This document shows, in pieces, positions 32,391 to 41,726 of a stretch of 64,000 bases of DNA. Source of the DNA: Pedobacter sp. MR2016-24. GTDB taxonomy: Bacteria > Bacteroidota > Bacteroidia > Sphingobacteriales > Sphingobacteriaceae. Position 1 is the first letter of the stretch. Every line of letters starts with the position of its first letter. Position numbers and translations under genes: made by a program. The stretch is from contig NZ_JAPIVO010000001.1 in assembly GCF_026239655.1 (NCBI RefSeq), positions 62,001 to 126,000 of the forward strand, read 5' to 3'. Under the pieces are notes generated by a model. That model was not told where the DNA came from. It saw nothing but the letters and a program-made list of their open reading frames with translations, and made no database searches.

Positions 32391-34979
32391 ATGATGCAGA
32401 AACCACGTGTGGCAAGTCAGCGGGAAGCAATTTTCAATAATGAGGTTGTCTCCAGATTTGAATTGTACAACAGCCTTTTCCTCACCCTTCCATTTTATAA
32501 AATTAAGGATACAGGCACCTTATTGCCCCTTTTTATCAAACATTGCGAAGATGGAGTAAAGAACCATCAAACTCCTGCCCAGATTATCAGCACCTTTTTT
32601 GACAAGTATACACAAGTCCAGGAGCCTAAAGAAGTAGTCGATTTACTGTTCAGGTTTATCCAATATATTGAGCGTCAGGTAGTGTTATTTGACGCTGTAG
32701 AGGATGCTTCATTTAACAAACTGAACGTGTCAGATGACCAGCAATCGCTCAGATTAATGTTGAAAAAGAGCGAATCCAACACAGAACTTCACCATAAGAT
32801 AGAAGAATTGATCAAAGATTTCTCTCTTCGCCTGGTGCTCACTGCACACCCGACACAATTTTATCCCGGAAGTGTATTGTCAATTATTACCGATCTTACT
32901 TCGGCAATAAAGATTAATGATATAGTAACAATCCATGAGCTGCTGCAGCAATTGGGAAAAACGCCTTTCTTCAATAAGAAGTCGCCCACCCCTGTAGATG
33001 AAGCACTCAGTCTTTCCTGGTACCTCGAAAATGTCTTCTACTTTGCCGCTGCCAATATTCAGTCCGAAATAGACAATGGACTGGAAGAGTTCAATATTCC
33101 GACTAAAAAAGTAATTGAATTGGGTTTCTGGCCGGGTGGCGACAGGGACGGGAATCCAAACGTGCATGCAGAAGACACTCTGCAGGTATCTAAAATGCTT
33201 CGCCAGATCCTATTCCGCTGTTATTACAGGGATTTCAGGAAACTGAAACGCAGGATTACTTTCAGAGGCGTTGAAGACACTTTATACAAAATTCAGGATG
33301 TATTGTACCAGAATGCATTTGATACGAATATCGTTCCGGAAAATATTTCTGCATTTTTAATAACACATCTGGAGGAGATAAAAACTACGCTTATACAACA
33401 TCATGATGGTCTCTTTGCCAATCTGGTAGATGACCTGCTACGTAAAGTTGAACTATTTGGCAGTCACTTTGCCTCATTGGATATCAGGCAGGACAGCCGC
33501 GTGTTAAGAGATGTACATGCCTACTGCCGACAAAGCAAGCCAATCATCTCCCTCTTCCCTGAAAACTACGATGAGTTATCAGAGAAAGAGAAAATCAGTC
33601 ACCTGTCCTTTAAAAGTGCGAAGGTAAACTATACAGGCGAGGCCGATGCACTGGTAACCGACACGCTGGAAACCATTGTAAAAATAAAACAGATTCATGA
33701 AGCCAATGGTGAACTGGCTTGTCACCGTTTCATTATCAGTAATTGTCAGCAGGCAAGTGATATACTTCAGTTGATAGAACTTTTTCTATGGAATGGCTGG
33801 CAGGAAGATCAGCTGAACATGGATTTTGTGCCCTTATTCGAAACGGTGAACGACCTTGAAGGAGCCGCTGAAATTATGGAAGAGCTTTACGCACATCCAT
33901 TTTACAGAAAACACTTGGAAAGCAGGGGCAATAAACAGGATATCATGCTTGGCTTCTCCGACAGTACTAAGGATGGGGGCTATTTGATGGCTAACTGGTC
34001 TATTTTTAACGCCAAGGTGGCTTTAACTACTACCTCTGTGGCAAACAACATCCAACTGGCATTTTTCGACGGCCGTGGAGGCCCTCCTTCTAGAGGAGGC
34101 GGTAAAACACACCGTTTTTATGCTTCTATGGGTAAAGAGATCGCTAACAAAAATATTCAGCTCACTATACAGGGACAAACCATCAGTTCACAATACGGCT
34201 CTATAGACAGCGCGGGCTTCAATATTACACAACTGATCAATGCCGGTATTTCTGCGGGCATTAAGGAAAAACACAATATTCTCCTTGATCCCTTACATAA
34301 AGACGTACTGGATATCATGGCAAGGGATAGCTTCAATGCATTTGTATCCCTGCGTAAACATCCCTTATTCTTAACTTACCTGGAGCGTTTCTCTCCACTG
34401 AGCTTACTGTCTAAAATTACGATCAGCAGCAGGCCGGTAAAAAGAAGTTCGGGAGAAAAATTACGTCTGGAAGACCTGAGGGCAATCAGTTTCGTGACCT
34501 CATGGGGTCAGCTGAAACAGAATATCCCCGGCTTTTATGGTATAGGAACTGCCTTAAAAAACCAGGAAGAAAGTGGTAACTGGGATAATATCGTGCAAAC
34601 TTACCAGGAATCAGGCTATTTCAAAACGATTATAGACAACTGTATGATGTCTATGAGCAAAGCCGATTTCTCTATCACCGCACATTTTGCCAACGATCCT
34701 GAATATGGCGATTTCTGGAAAATGCTGAATAACGAATATGAGTGTTCGAAAGAAATGCTGTTAAAGCTTGCTGGACACACCACTTTAATGGAAAACTATC
34801 CGGTAGAAAAACGCTCTATCGCCGTTCGTGAGAAGATTGTATTGCCATTGGTGCTGATCCAGCATTATGCACTCGAAAAAATGCAGCATGAACTTACAGA
34901 TCTGGAATTGCAGTCTTACGAAAAACTGGCTATCAGGACAGTTTACGGTATCGTAAATGCAGGCAGAAACTCTGCTTAG
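32391..34979 (+). CDS. ppc: Phosphoenolpyruvate carboxylase, Bacteroidota type
   Basis: 862 residues. It carboxylates PEP to oxaloacetate, an anaplerotic reaction. Core motifs are present but diverged. LTAHPTQ has Gln where most PEPCs have Glu (TAHPTE). GFWPGGDRDGNPNV is conserved. LGFSDSTKDGGYLMA corresponds to GYSDSAKDAG. FDGRGGPPSRGGGKTH replaces the usual FHGRGG. The C-terminus is NAGRNSA. The N-terminal region is shorter than in E. coli PEPC. The second of two adjacent ATGs (32391, 32394) may be the start. I saw no clear TAnnTTTG promoter in the AT-rich 187 bases upstream. A strong bidirectional terminator follows. Confidence 0.93.
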   Translation: MMQKPRVASQREAIFNNEVVSRFELYNSLFLTLPFYKIKDTGTLLPLFIKHCEDGVKNHQTPAQIISTFFDKYTQVQEPKEVVDLLFRFIQYIERQVVLFDAVEDASFNKLNVSDDQQSLRLMLKKSESNTELHHKIEELIKDFSLRLVLTAHPTQFYPGSVLSIITDLTSAIKINDIVTIHELLQQLGKTPFFNKKSPTPVDEALSLSWYLENVFYFAAANIQSEIDNGLEEFNIPTKKVIELGFWPGGDRDGNPNVHAEDTLQVSKMLRQILFRCYYRDFRKLKRRITFRGVEDTLYKIQDVLYQNAFDTNIVPENISAFLITHLEEIKTTLIQHHDGLFANLVDDLLRKVELFGSHFASLDIRQDSRVLRDVHAYCRQSKPIISLFPENYDELSEKEKISHLSFKSAKVNYTGEADALVTDTLETIVKIKQIHEANGELACHRFIISNCQQASDILQLIELFLWNGWQEDQLNMDFVPLFETVNDLEGAAEIMEELYAHPFYRKHLESRGNKQDIMLGFSDSTKDGGYLMANWSIFNAKVALTTTSVANNIQLAFFDGRGGPPSRGGGKTHRFYASMGKEIANKNIQLTIQGQTISSQYGSIDSAGFNITQLINAGISAGIKEKHNILLDPLHKDVLDIMARDSFNAFVSLRKHPLFLTYLERFSPLSLLSKITISSRPVKRSSGEKLRLEDLRAISFVTSWGQLKQNIPGFYGIGTALKNQEESGNWDNIVQTYQESGYFKTIIDNCMMSMSKADFSITAHFANDPEYGDFWKMLNNEYECSKEMLLKLAGHTTLMENYPVEKRSIAVREKIVLPLVLIQHYALEKMQHELTDLELQSYEKLAIRTVYGIVNAGRNSA

Positions 34980-34995
34980 CAATTATTCATTGTTA

Positions 34996-35033
34996 AAATG
35001 CCCCCGGAAATATCTGAATTTTCGGGGGCATTT
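34996..35033. terminator. Bidirectional terminator between ppc and the AhpD-like gene
   Basis: Two 16-base arms (34996-35011 and 35018-35033) pair with one mismatch around a 6-base loop. The core is GCCCCCG/CGGGGGC flanked by A/T runs. It serves both convergent genes. Confidence 0.88.
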
Positions 35034-35067
35034 CATGAGCAGAATCGCGCTTTTTTAAGAGAGCTGA

Positions 35068-35652
35068 TTAATAAATGATCTTACCTGCAGAAGTTACAAT
35101 AGATGCAATACGAACAGCATCAAAAACACGCTCTTCTGTAGCACCCAATCCTAAGATTGATTTTTCATGTGCATTCACACACATTTCACATCCATTTACG
35201 GCAGAAACAGCCAGGCTCATCAGTTCGAAGAACTCTTTACCTGTTACCGGGCTGCTCATTAATTGCATGCGTACACGGGCAGGAATCTGCGTATATTTTT
35301 CTTTTCCGGTAAAGTGACGGAAACGATAAAATACGTTGTTTAAGGCTAATAAAGAAGCGCAACCGGCAGCTTCAGCAATCTCCTCAGGGGTAGCTTCCTT
35401 TGCAATTGCCTGTTTCTCGAAAAATTCAGTAAGTACTTTATTGTTATTGTTTACAGCAATACTTAAAGCAAGCAATGCACATTCTTTTTCAGTCATATGT
35501 GCTGAAGTAAATGTACTGGTAAAGTTCAGCTTCAAGTCTCTTACATACCTTGAATTACCTTTTTCCAATAAATGAAGTCCTTCATTTCTGTAATCGGCAT
35601 TTAGTCCTACAACAGCTAGTAATTCTTGTATAGTTTCAGTTATTTCACTCAT
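35068..35652 (-). CDS. Carboxymuconolactone decarboxylase/AhpD-like protein
   Basis: 194 residues, all-helical AhpD-like fold. The redox motif CEMC is in VNGCEMCVNAHEKS (about residues 153-162), with the proton-relay glutamate and histidine of the family in reach. AhpD-type proteins reduce peroxiredoxins or act as alkylhydroperoxidases. Directly upstream is a peroxiredoxin gene, which fits a shared peroxide-detoxification role. A hairpin terminator (35672-35708) lies between them, so expression of this gene may depend on read-through. Confidence 0.9.
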   Translation of the reverse strand: MSEITETIQELLAVVGLNADYRNEGLHLLEKGNSRYVRDLKLNFTSTFTSAHMTEKECALLALSIAVNNNNKVLTEFFEKQAIAKEATPEEIAEAAGCASLLALNNVFYRFRHFTGKEKYTQIPARVRMQLMSSPVTGKEFFELMSLAVSAVNGCEMCVNAHEKSILGLGATEERVFDAVRIASIVTSAGKIIY

Positions 35653-35671
35653 TTTATGTTTTTTTGGATAT

Positions 35672-35708
35672 AAAAAATCCCTGCAAAATGCATTTACAGG
35701 GATTTTTT
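35672..35708 (-). terminator. Hairpin terminator between ahpC-like and AhpD-like genes
   Basis: AAAAAATCCCTG and CAGGGATTTTTT pair perfectly (arms 35672-35683 and 35697-35708). On the minus strand a U-run closes the stem. It sits 13 bases after the peroxiredoxin stop and 19 bases before the next start codon, so it is internal to the pair and may attenuate it. Confidence 0.85.
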
Positions 35709-35721
35709 ATAAGGAATTAAA

Positions 35722-36267
35722 TTATACAGTTAAAGTAGCTTCACCTTTTTCCCAGTTACAAGGACAAAGTTCATCAGTTTGTAAAGCATCTAATACTCTT
35801 AAAACTTCTTTAACATTACGGCCAACGCTTAAATCATTAGCACTTGCCCAACGGATAATACCTTGCGGGTCGATAATGAAAGTTGCACGGTAAGCGATTT
35901 TTTCAGTTGGCTCAAGAATATCCAAAGCTTCAGCTAATGACTTTGAAGTATCAGCAAGCATTGGGAATTTTAAACCGCGTAAATCATCATGATTGTGTCT
36001 CCAGGCCAAATGCACATTCTCAGAATCAGTAGAAGCACCAATTAAAGTAGTGTCACGGTCACGGAATTCACCAAAATTAGCATTGAATTCAGCTATTTCA
36101 GTAGGGCAAACGAAAGTAAAATCTTTTGGCCACCAGAACATGCAAGTCCACTGGTTGTTCTCATTTACTAAAGTATCTGACGTTAATGTTTCGAATTCTT
36201 TACCTTTTTCTATGCTAACTACAGCAGGTTTTGAATACGCTGGAAATTGTTCACCTATATTTATCAT
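35722..36267 (-). CDS. Peroxiredoxin (AhpC/TSA family)
   Basis: 181 residues from the ATG at 36267. The longer frame would begin with a TTG at the edge of the promoter. The peroxidatic cysteine is Cys54 in WWPKDFTFVCPTE. A C-terminal LCPCNW gives two further cysteines (Cys168, Cys170) near the end, one of which can act as the resolving residue. It reduces hydrogen peroxide and organic peroxides. The -7 element TACCTTTG lies 21 bases upstream. The AhpD-like protein encoded next may be its reductant. Confidence 0.95.
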   Translation of the reverse strand: MINIGEQFPAYSKPAVVSIEKGKEFETLTSDTLVNENNQWTCMFWWPKDFTFVCPTEIAEFNANFGEFRDRDTTLIGASTDSENVHLAWRHNHDDLRGLKFPMLADTSKSLAEALDILEPTEKIAYRATFIIDPQGIIRWASANDLSVGRNVKEVLRVLDALQTDELCPCNWEKGEATLTV

Positions 36268-36288
36268 AATATTATTGTTTTCGTTGCG

Positions 36289-36296
36289 CAAAGGTA
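36289..36296 (-). promoter_or_regulatory. -7 element of the peroxiredoxin gene
   Basis: The minus strand reads TACCTTTG, an exact TAnnTTTG match 21 bases before the ATG. GTTG, 20 bases further up, is a partial -33 match. Confidence 0.65.
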
Positions 36297-36402
36297 CATC
36301 AATCTAAATCCTTAAGCAACCCAATTGAATACATTACAGATCATTAATATTGATGCCTATATAGACATAAGCTATAATTAACGCTCATCAATTAGAATTC
36401 AT

Positions 36403-38757
36403 CTATTTAGTTTTCAGTGTGGTTTCAAATAGTTTAAATATTCTTTTATACTCATCCGTCCAGCTGGAGGGTTGGGTAAAGCCATGATCTTCAACAGGGT
36501 AAACAGCTAACTCCCAGTTGTTTTTACCTAATTCTATGAAACGCTGACTTAACCTGACAATGTCCTGGAAATGAACGTTTACATCTACCATACCATGGCA
36601 CATTAAAAGATTTCCTTTCAGTCCCGCAGCAAAATAGATAGGAGAACTGCGTTTATAGGCCAGTTCATCATTGTAGGGTTCATTCAAAATATTAGAGGTA
36701 TAGCCATGGTTATAATGTGCCCAGTCAGTCACCGATCTCAATGCCGCCCCGCTGGCAAAAACATCTGCTTCTTTGAACAAAGCCATCAGGGTTATAAATC
36801 CACCATAAGATCCGCCATACAATCCTACATGCTTGGGATCCACATTGTATTTCTCTACCAGCAATTTTACACCGTCAGCCTGATCGGTAAGATCCTTGCC
36901 GCCCATGTGGCGATAAATACCTGTACGGTGATCTCTTCCATATCCCGAACTTCCGGTATAATCAATATCAATCACGGTATAACCGTTATCAGCCAGCATA
37001 TTGTTAAACATATACTCCCTTGAATACTGACTCCACCAGTAATGCACGTTCTGCAGGTAACCTGCACCATGTACAAAAACTACAGCAGGACGGTTTACAT
37101 CAGGTTTTGTTGCCGGATAAATACGCGCGTACACGTCTGCTCCATACCTGTTTTTAAATGAAATGAGCTCTGGCTCTCTCCAGGCATAGGCTTTAAATTC
37201 CGGGGAGGTCGACTCCGTAACTTTTACAGCTTTTGCGCCTGCTTTATTCGCCTGAATATATAATTCCCATGGTTTGTTCATGTAGGAATAATTAATGGCC
37301 AGCCATTTTTCATCAGGAGACAGGGTAACTTCATTGCCTCCTTTCATTCCGGTAATTTTAACAGGTGTACCACCTCCAACCGCGATACGATAGAAATGTG
37401 TAATTCCAGGATGTTCTATATTGGCGGTAAAATAAAAAGTCTTTTTGTCGCCGGACAACTGCAGCTGCTGCACTTCCCACTTACCGGAAGTCAGTTGTTT
37501 TTTCTCTCCGGTCGTTACATTTGCTGTATACAGGTGAGCATATCCGCTTTTTTCGCTCTGAAAATAAATTTGCTGATTATCGATCCAGCCAAAATTTCTC
37601 GGGCCTATACCAGGACCACCAATCCAGGCCTCATCCCTTTGTCTGTCTATTACCGTTACATTGCCGGTTGCAATATTGATTTTCAGGATCCACAGATCCT
37701 TGTTATCCTGTGATTCAGCCATCGCCACAGCGACAGTTCCCTCAGCATTCCAAAGTGTAGCAGAAATGGAAACTTTTCTATCTTCATTATTTTTCTTCGC
37801 CTCTTCCAGTTTTTTCGGATAATCTTTCAGATAATCAGGCAGGTCTTTGATTCCCGTAATCTGCTCATGATGTATTTTGTAGATGGTATCACGCTGCTGA
37901 TCATAAATGAAACTCTCCGAGGTTGGCAATGGTTCCCCTACTTTAGTCCTTCCATGAATATCCTCTGTATAACCAGATGCAGTAACGTAATTGGGTACGA
38001 GGGTAGACTTACCTTCTTCTCCCGCCGTAAACAGCTTATAGGTCACGTAACGGCCATCAGGACTGATTGTAACAGCTGTGAGAAACTTATCATCGAGATA
38101 AATAGGCTTTAATGATTTTTCCGGTGCCATCAGACCTGAGCGACCAAAATTAAATGGTGCCTTTGGTTTGGCATTTCTAATGACATCAAACAGCTCTGTC
38201 TGTTCGTTCTTAAGCCAGATATCCTGCTCATTCTTTTTACCTGCAGCAGCAGGACGTTTGCCTTTTACAAAGTTGGTTAACTGCCGGATGGTGTTCGACT
38301 TTAAATCGAGTGTAAAAAGGTTATCTCCTCTTTGAAAAGCGATCACATCGTTTTTTAAAAACACAGGGTTACTTTCACGCTCCGCTGTATGGGTTAAGCG
38401 CTGTTTGGTGTGCAACTTCGGCTGGTATAAATAGAGGTCACCAGATTGCTCTGTAATCCCGAGCGTTCGGTAGGTATTAAAGATATAATCGGTTGTGATT
38501 TTCCGGTCCGCTTCAGCAGTATCTGCAAGTACCGGCTTAAGCACATTCAGGTTAACCTGATACAAACTGCTTTTATCCTTTTGTCCGGGGTTCCAATCGA
38601 AATAAACCGTTTTACTATCCGCAGACCAGCGGTAATTTGATGGTGGGATGCCCAGCCATTTCTGGTCGCGCATAATCTTTTCTACAGTTAAAACAGGTTT
38701 TTCCTGTGCTTGAGCGGCGATACTGCCCAGCAGAAATAAAAAGCAGAGTTTCTTCAT
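36403..38757 (-). CDS. S9 family serine peptidase (DPP IV/prolyl oligopeptidase type), secreted
   Basis: 784 residues with a signal peptide (1-17, ending AQAQ). The N-terminal beta-propeller (about 30-500) has repeated SPDxxW-type blades such as LSPDEKWLAINYSY. The alpha/beta-hydrolase domain carries the catalytic serine in GLYGGSYGGFITLMA, aspartate in DVNVHFQD, and histidine in VEDHGFTQP. It cleaves short peptides, probably after proline or alanine, in the periplasm. The stop lies in front of the peroxiredoxin gene and it starts 48 bases after the dioxygenase gene; no clear own promoter was found. Confidence 0.95.
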   Translation of the reverse strand: MKKLCFLFLLGSIAAQAQEKPVLTVEKIMRDQKWLGIPPSNYRWSADSKTVYFDWNPGQKDKSSLYQVNLNVLKPVLADTAEADRKITTDYIFNTYRTLGITEQSGDLYLYQPKLHTKQRLTHTAERESNPVFLKNDVIAFQRGDNLFTLDLKSNTIRQLTNFVKGKRPAAAGKKNEQDIWLKNEQTELFDVIRNAKPKAPFNFGRSGLMAPEKSLKPIYLDDKFLTAVTISPDGRYVTYKLFTAGEEGKSTLVPNYVTASGYTEDIHGRTKVGEPLPTSESFIYDQQRDTIYKIHHEQITGIKDLPDYLKDYPKKLEEAKKNNEDRKVSISATLWNAEGTVAVAMAESQDNKDLWILKINIATGNVTVIDRQRDEAWIGGPGIGPRNFGWIDNQQIYFQSEKSGYAHLYTANVTTGEKKQLTSGKWEVQQLQLSGDKKTFYFTANIEHPGITHFYRIAVGGGTPVKITGMKGGNEVTLSPDEKWLAINYSYMNKPWELYIQANKAGAKAVKVTESTSPEFKAYAWREPELISFKNRYGADVYARIYPATKPDVNRPAVVFVHGAGYLQNVHYWWSQYSREYMFNNMLADNGYTVIDIDYTGSSGYGRDHRTGIYRHMGGKDLTDQADGVKLLVEKYNVDPKHVGLYGGSYGGFITLMALFKEADVFASGAALRSVTDWAHYNHGYTSNILNEPYNDELAYKRSSPIYFAAGLKGNLLMCHGMVDVNVHFQDIVRLSQRFIELGKNNWELAVYPVEDHGFTQPSSWTDEYKRIFKLFETTLKTK

Positions 38758-38805
38758 GAATTGTTTAGGTTATGCCTGCAATTTATAAAAAAACCTTTTG
38801 CTTTA

Positions 38806-39633
38806 CTACCCTACTCTCACGGATGTCATCGTTAATGAGCCACCTATCGCTTTATCATTAAAAAGTGACACTTCTTCCTTACCATTTTGCAGACCCAAAG
38901 TATACAACAGAGGCAAATAATGCTCCGGCGTAGGAATGGCCAGCAGCGCTGCAGTTCCTAAATTCCGGTAATTCATTAATGGCTGATGGTCGCCGTTCAT
39001 GATCATAGTTTTAAACCGGTCATTGATGTCCATCGCCCAGTCATAACCGCCACCCTGCATCATATCCCAGTTCACCATTCTCAGGTTATGGACCATATTA
39101 CCACTTCCCATGATCAGCACACCTTTCCGCCGCAACTGGTATAATTCTCCCGCAAGCTCATAATGTGCTTTCGGACTTTTATTGTAATCTATACTCAGCT
39201 GCAATACCGGGATGTCTGCCGCCGGAAACATATGCTTCAGGATCGTCCAAGCGCCATGGTCAAGTCCCCAGTCGTGATCCAGCGTCACTTCCGTACTTTC
39301 GATCAGTTCAGCCATTTCCACTGCGAGTTCCGGGCTGCCGGGAGCAGGATATTGTGCATCGAACAAAGCCTTTGGAAAACCACCAAAATCGTGGATCGTT
39401 TCCGGAAAACTCATCGCTGTTACCGCTGTACCAGGCGTAAACCAATGTGCGGACACTACGATTACTGCTTTTGGAATAGGTAATGTAGCACCAATATCTG
39501 CCCATTTATTACTGAATTCATTATCCTCAATGCCATTCATCGGCGATCCATGCCCGATAAAAAATGCAGGCATCAGCTCCCCCTGTACCGGAAGGCTTGC
39601 AGTTAAATTCTTAATTTCTGATAGGTTTGCCAT
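38806..39633 (-). CDS. Class III extradiol ring-cleavage dioxygenase (YgiD/DODA-like)
   Basis: 275 residues. Metal-site residues are in FFIGHGSPMNGI, VVSAHWFTPG and LDHDWGLDHGAWTIL, the arrangement found in LigB/4,5-DOPA dioxygenase proteins such as E. coli YgiD. The family opens catechol rings with non-haem iron or zinc. The physiological substrate here is not known, as no aromatic catabolic genes are nearby. It starts 15 bases after the YceI terminator and is transcribed in the same direction as the S9 peptidase gene. Confidence 0.92.
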   Translation of the reverse strand: MANLSEIKNLTASLPVQGELMPAFFIGHGSPMNGIEDNEFSNKWADIGATLPIPKAVIVVSAHWFTPGTAVTAMSFPETIHDFGGFPKALFDAQYPAPGSPELAVEMAELIESTEVTLDHDWGLDHGAWTILKHMFPAADIPVLQLSIDYNKSPKAHYELAGELYQLRRKGVLIMGSGNMVHNLRMVNWDMMQGGGYDWAMDINDRFKTMIMNGDHQPLMNYRNLGTAALLAIPTPEHYLPLLYTLGLQNGKEEVSLFNDKAIGGSLTMTSVRVG

Positions 39634-39647
39634 AATTTCTCTGCTAT

Positions 39648-39689
39648 AAAAAAAGGGTTGTATTAAAGCGTTCGCTTTATATACAACCC
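39648..39689 (-). terminator. Terminator after the YceI gene
   Basis: GGGTTGTAT plus AAAGCG pairs with CGCTTT plus ATACAACCC through a 2-base loop, giving a long stem with a small bulge. On the minus strand it is followed by seven U (39648-39654). It ends the metal-handling group. Confidence 0.9.
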
Positions 39690-39709
39690 CATAATGCTAT
39701 TATTAAGAC

Positions 39710-40282
39710 TTATTTAGCCTGAACAAATTCCAGGTTTAAATTGATCTTAACATCTTTGGAGACACCCATTCCGGTTGGATCATACTTGATGTTATAATCT
39801 AAACGGTTAATCGTGGTTGTCGCGTTGAAACCCGCTTTAGTATTCGACTGCTGGTCTTTCGCTGTGCCACCATAAACAACCGCAAATTTAACATCCTTAG
39901 TTACGTCGCGAATAGTCAGTTTACCACTTAATTCGTAATTGTTACCTTTCAGTTTTTTGAAAGATGAACCTACAAAAGTCATCGTCGGGTATTTAGCTGC
40001 ATTAAAGAAATCATCTGTTTTCAAGTGATTATCACGCATTTCAACACTTGTGCTGATACTATTAACGTCTACTGTAAAGTTAATCTTTGCATCTGTTAAA
40101 TCTGGTTTGGCCGCATCAACAGTACCTTCAAATTTTTTGAATGAACCGTCAACAAAGGAAATACCCATATGCTTCACTTCGAAGTTCACGAAAGAGTGCA
40201 TAGGATCAATCGTCCATTTGGTTTGTGCAAAAGATGCCGCACTTATAGAAAGTGCTACAAAAAATAAAAATACTTTTTTCAT
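39710..40282 (-). CDS. YceI family periplasmic protein
   Basis: 190 residues from the ATG at 40282. Two codons further up another ATG (40288) is possible. The longer open frame has no support because a -7 element falls within it. A signal peptide ends at SFAQ. The lipocalin-like YceI barrel follows: WTIDPMHSFVNFEVKHMGIS, GSFKKFEGTV, DDFFNAAKYPTMTFVGS and TIRDVTKDVKFAV. YceI proteins bind isoprenoids or similar lipids in the periplasm. It comes 79 bases after the DUF3347 gene, with its own -7 element. Confidence 0.93.
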   Translation of the reverse strand: MKKVFLFFVALSISAASFAQTKWTIDPMHSFVNFEVKHMGISFVDGSFKKFEGTVDAAKPDLTDAKINFTVDVNSISTSVEMRDNHLKTDDFFNAAKYPTMTFVGSSFKKLKGNNYELSGKLTIRDVTKDVKFAVVYGGTAKDQQSNTKAGFNATTTINRLDYNIKYDPTGMGVSKDVKINLNLEFVQAK

Positions 40283-40310
40283 AATCATATTTGTTAGCTG
40301 AATTGTATCA

Positions 40311-40318
40311 CAAAGGTA
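40311..40318 (-). promoter_or_regulatory. -7 element of the YceI gene
   Basis: The minus strand reads TACCTTTG, an exact match, 28 bases before the ATG at 40282. No -33 TTTG is present. Confidence 0.6.
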
Positions 40319-40361
40319 AAGACCTGATGACCATTCCGCCTTGATGTATGGTAAGAAATAC

Positions 40362-40877
40362 TTATTTCTTCGCAATTGTACTTTTTACCGTACCGCAATC
40401 ATACATTTCACTGCCATAATATGGGTTCTGAATTGTTTTGGCATCACTCAGCCAGCTAAACCTTCCCATTGGGCAATACTGTACAAAGGCATCTTTTTTA
40501 TTTATTTTGAGCGCTTCTGTAAGCTTAATGAATGAAGTGCTGATACCTTCAAAACTTTTACGCTGACTTTTTATATCGGCCGCCTTGGCTAATTCACCGG
40601 CACCGGTACGAATCAGCGCAGATTGCTCCATCCATAATTCATGCTGTGCGTCATTTGCGAATCCCTGGTGAGGAACTGCTTTCAGTGCTGCCTGTAAAAC
40701 CAATGCAGCCTTTCCGGCATCCTCAAACTGATCTGCTGCCAAAGCATTTTTCAGCGAGTAATAGCTTTCTAAGCTAGTATTAAATTTATCAGACACTTGT
40801 TTAGTCTGTGCATGAGTTGAAGACACTGAAAGGCTTAAAAACAGTGCTATACTTAAAATTATCGTTTTCATCATCAA
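40362..40877 (-). CDS. DUF3347 secreted protein
   Basis: 171 residues with a signal peptide (about 1-23, ending THAQ). The body is helical and carries DUF3347 features: YYSLKNALAADQFEDAGKAALVLQAAL, AFVQYCPMGRFSWLSDAKTIQNPYYGSEMYDCGTVK. The C-terminal QYCPM, methionine and cysteine residues (about 139-165) look like a soft-metal site. DUF3347 is often fused or adjacent to CusB-type copper efflux proteins. It follows the outer-membrane protein gene by 30 bases in what looks like a copper-related operon. Confidence 0.88.
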   Translation of the reverse strand: MMMKTIILSIALFLSLSVSSTHAQTKQVSDKFNTSLESYYSLKNALAADQFEDAGKAALVLQAALKAVPHQGFANDAQHELWMEQSALIRTGAGELAKAADIKSQRKSFEGISTSFIKLTEALKINKKDAFVQYCPMGRFSWLSDAKTIQNPYYGSEMYDCGTVKSTIAKK

Positions 40878-40907
40878 AAAATTAAAGAAGGATCTACTCC
40901 TCCGGTT

Positions 40908-41717
40908 TTATAAAACATTAAAAAAATTAAATTCGGCTCTTGCCAGGTACATATTCTTGTTGTACCTGCCGGGTATATCACCAGCCACCTGGAATCTGTA
41001 TCCTAAATCTATGCGCGTTCTGCTGTTAATAATCACCTGAACAGCAGGTGCCAGATCCACATATGTCTTTCCATTTGCGGGATTTGTTTTTCCGAGCATC
41101 TCAAAATAGATATTGAAATTGGGCTGATTGTAATTTTTATACACAAAAGGAAGCACCAGGTAACCAGAGGATAAACTGTATCCCAGTAACTGATCCGGGC
41201 GTGGCATTCCTGCTATTTGTTTACTTTCCACATCAAATGCCTTAGTATAACTCAGTGTAGCAGACAGGGCTAATTTATGCAATAACTGCGTTACAACCAC
41301 TCCTCCCTGTACACCGCTATTATCTCCTTCTAAATTGATATCCTCGGTGTAAGTAGGGCGTTTACTCGTGCTTAGTCTTCCGAATGCTGCGGCACGTAAA
41401 TGCTGTTGCGTTCCGTCGACAGATAAGAAGCGGTATTTCGCATACAAACTTCCGCCTTCCAGCCTGTATTTACCGTCCATATCAGAGAAAAACCCCTGGG
41501 CATGTGCCATCAGGTTTTTATTAAAACTGACCATCAATTCAGGAATTGTCCGGTTCATGGCACCAGCATTTAAAATTCCCTCATTAGTCACCCTGATGCC
41601 TATAGATTTAGCCGCCATGTTACTTGCTGGCTCAGTAAAAACATATAATTCCTGCGCCTGAATGCGCAGGCTCGCGCAGAGCAGTAAAAATACTGCAGTC
41701 AATTGATAAAATCTCAT
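40908..41717 (-). CDS. Outer-membrane beta-barrel protein of the metal cluster
   Basis: 269 residues with a signal peptide (about 1-21, ending IQAQ). The rest alternates polar and aromatic residues in many short strands (YAKYRFLSV, RIDLGYRFQVAG, YLARAEFNFFNVL) and ends in a hydrophobic residue after an aromatic-rich strand, as outer-membrane barrels do. I do not recognise a named family. It sits between the secreted HMA protein (9 bases upstream) and DUF3347 (30 bases downstream), so it probably acts with them, for example as a pore or receptor for the same metal. This is inference from position. Confidence 0.65.
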   Translation of the reverse strand: MRFYQLTAVFLLLCASLRIQAQELYVFTEPASNMAAKSIGIRVTNEGILNAGAMNRTIPELMVSFNKNLMAHAQGFFSDMDGKYRLEGGSLYAKYRFLSVDGTQQHLRAAAFGRLSTSKRPTYTEDINLEGDNSGVQGGVVVTQLLHKLALSATLSYTKAFDVESKQIAGMPRPDQLLGYSLSSGYLVLPFVYKNYNQPNFNIYFEMLGKTNPANGKTYVDLAPAVQVIINSRTRIDLGYRFQVAGDIPGRYNKNMYLARAEFNFFNVL

Positions 41718-41726
41718 CCGGGCTGC

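Noticed and set aside
36304..36402. Palindrome-like ATCATTAATATTGAT between S9 peptidase and peroxiredoxin genes
   Set aside because: Imperfect, short and AT-only; not above chance.
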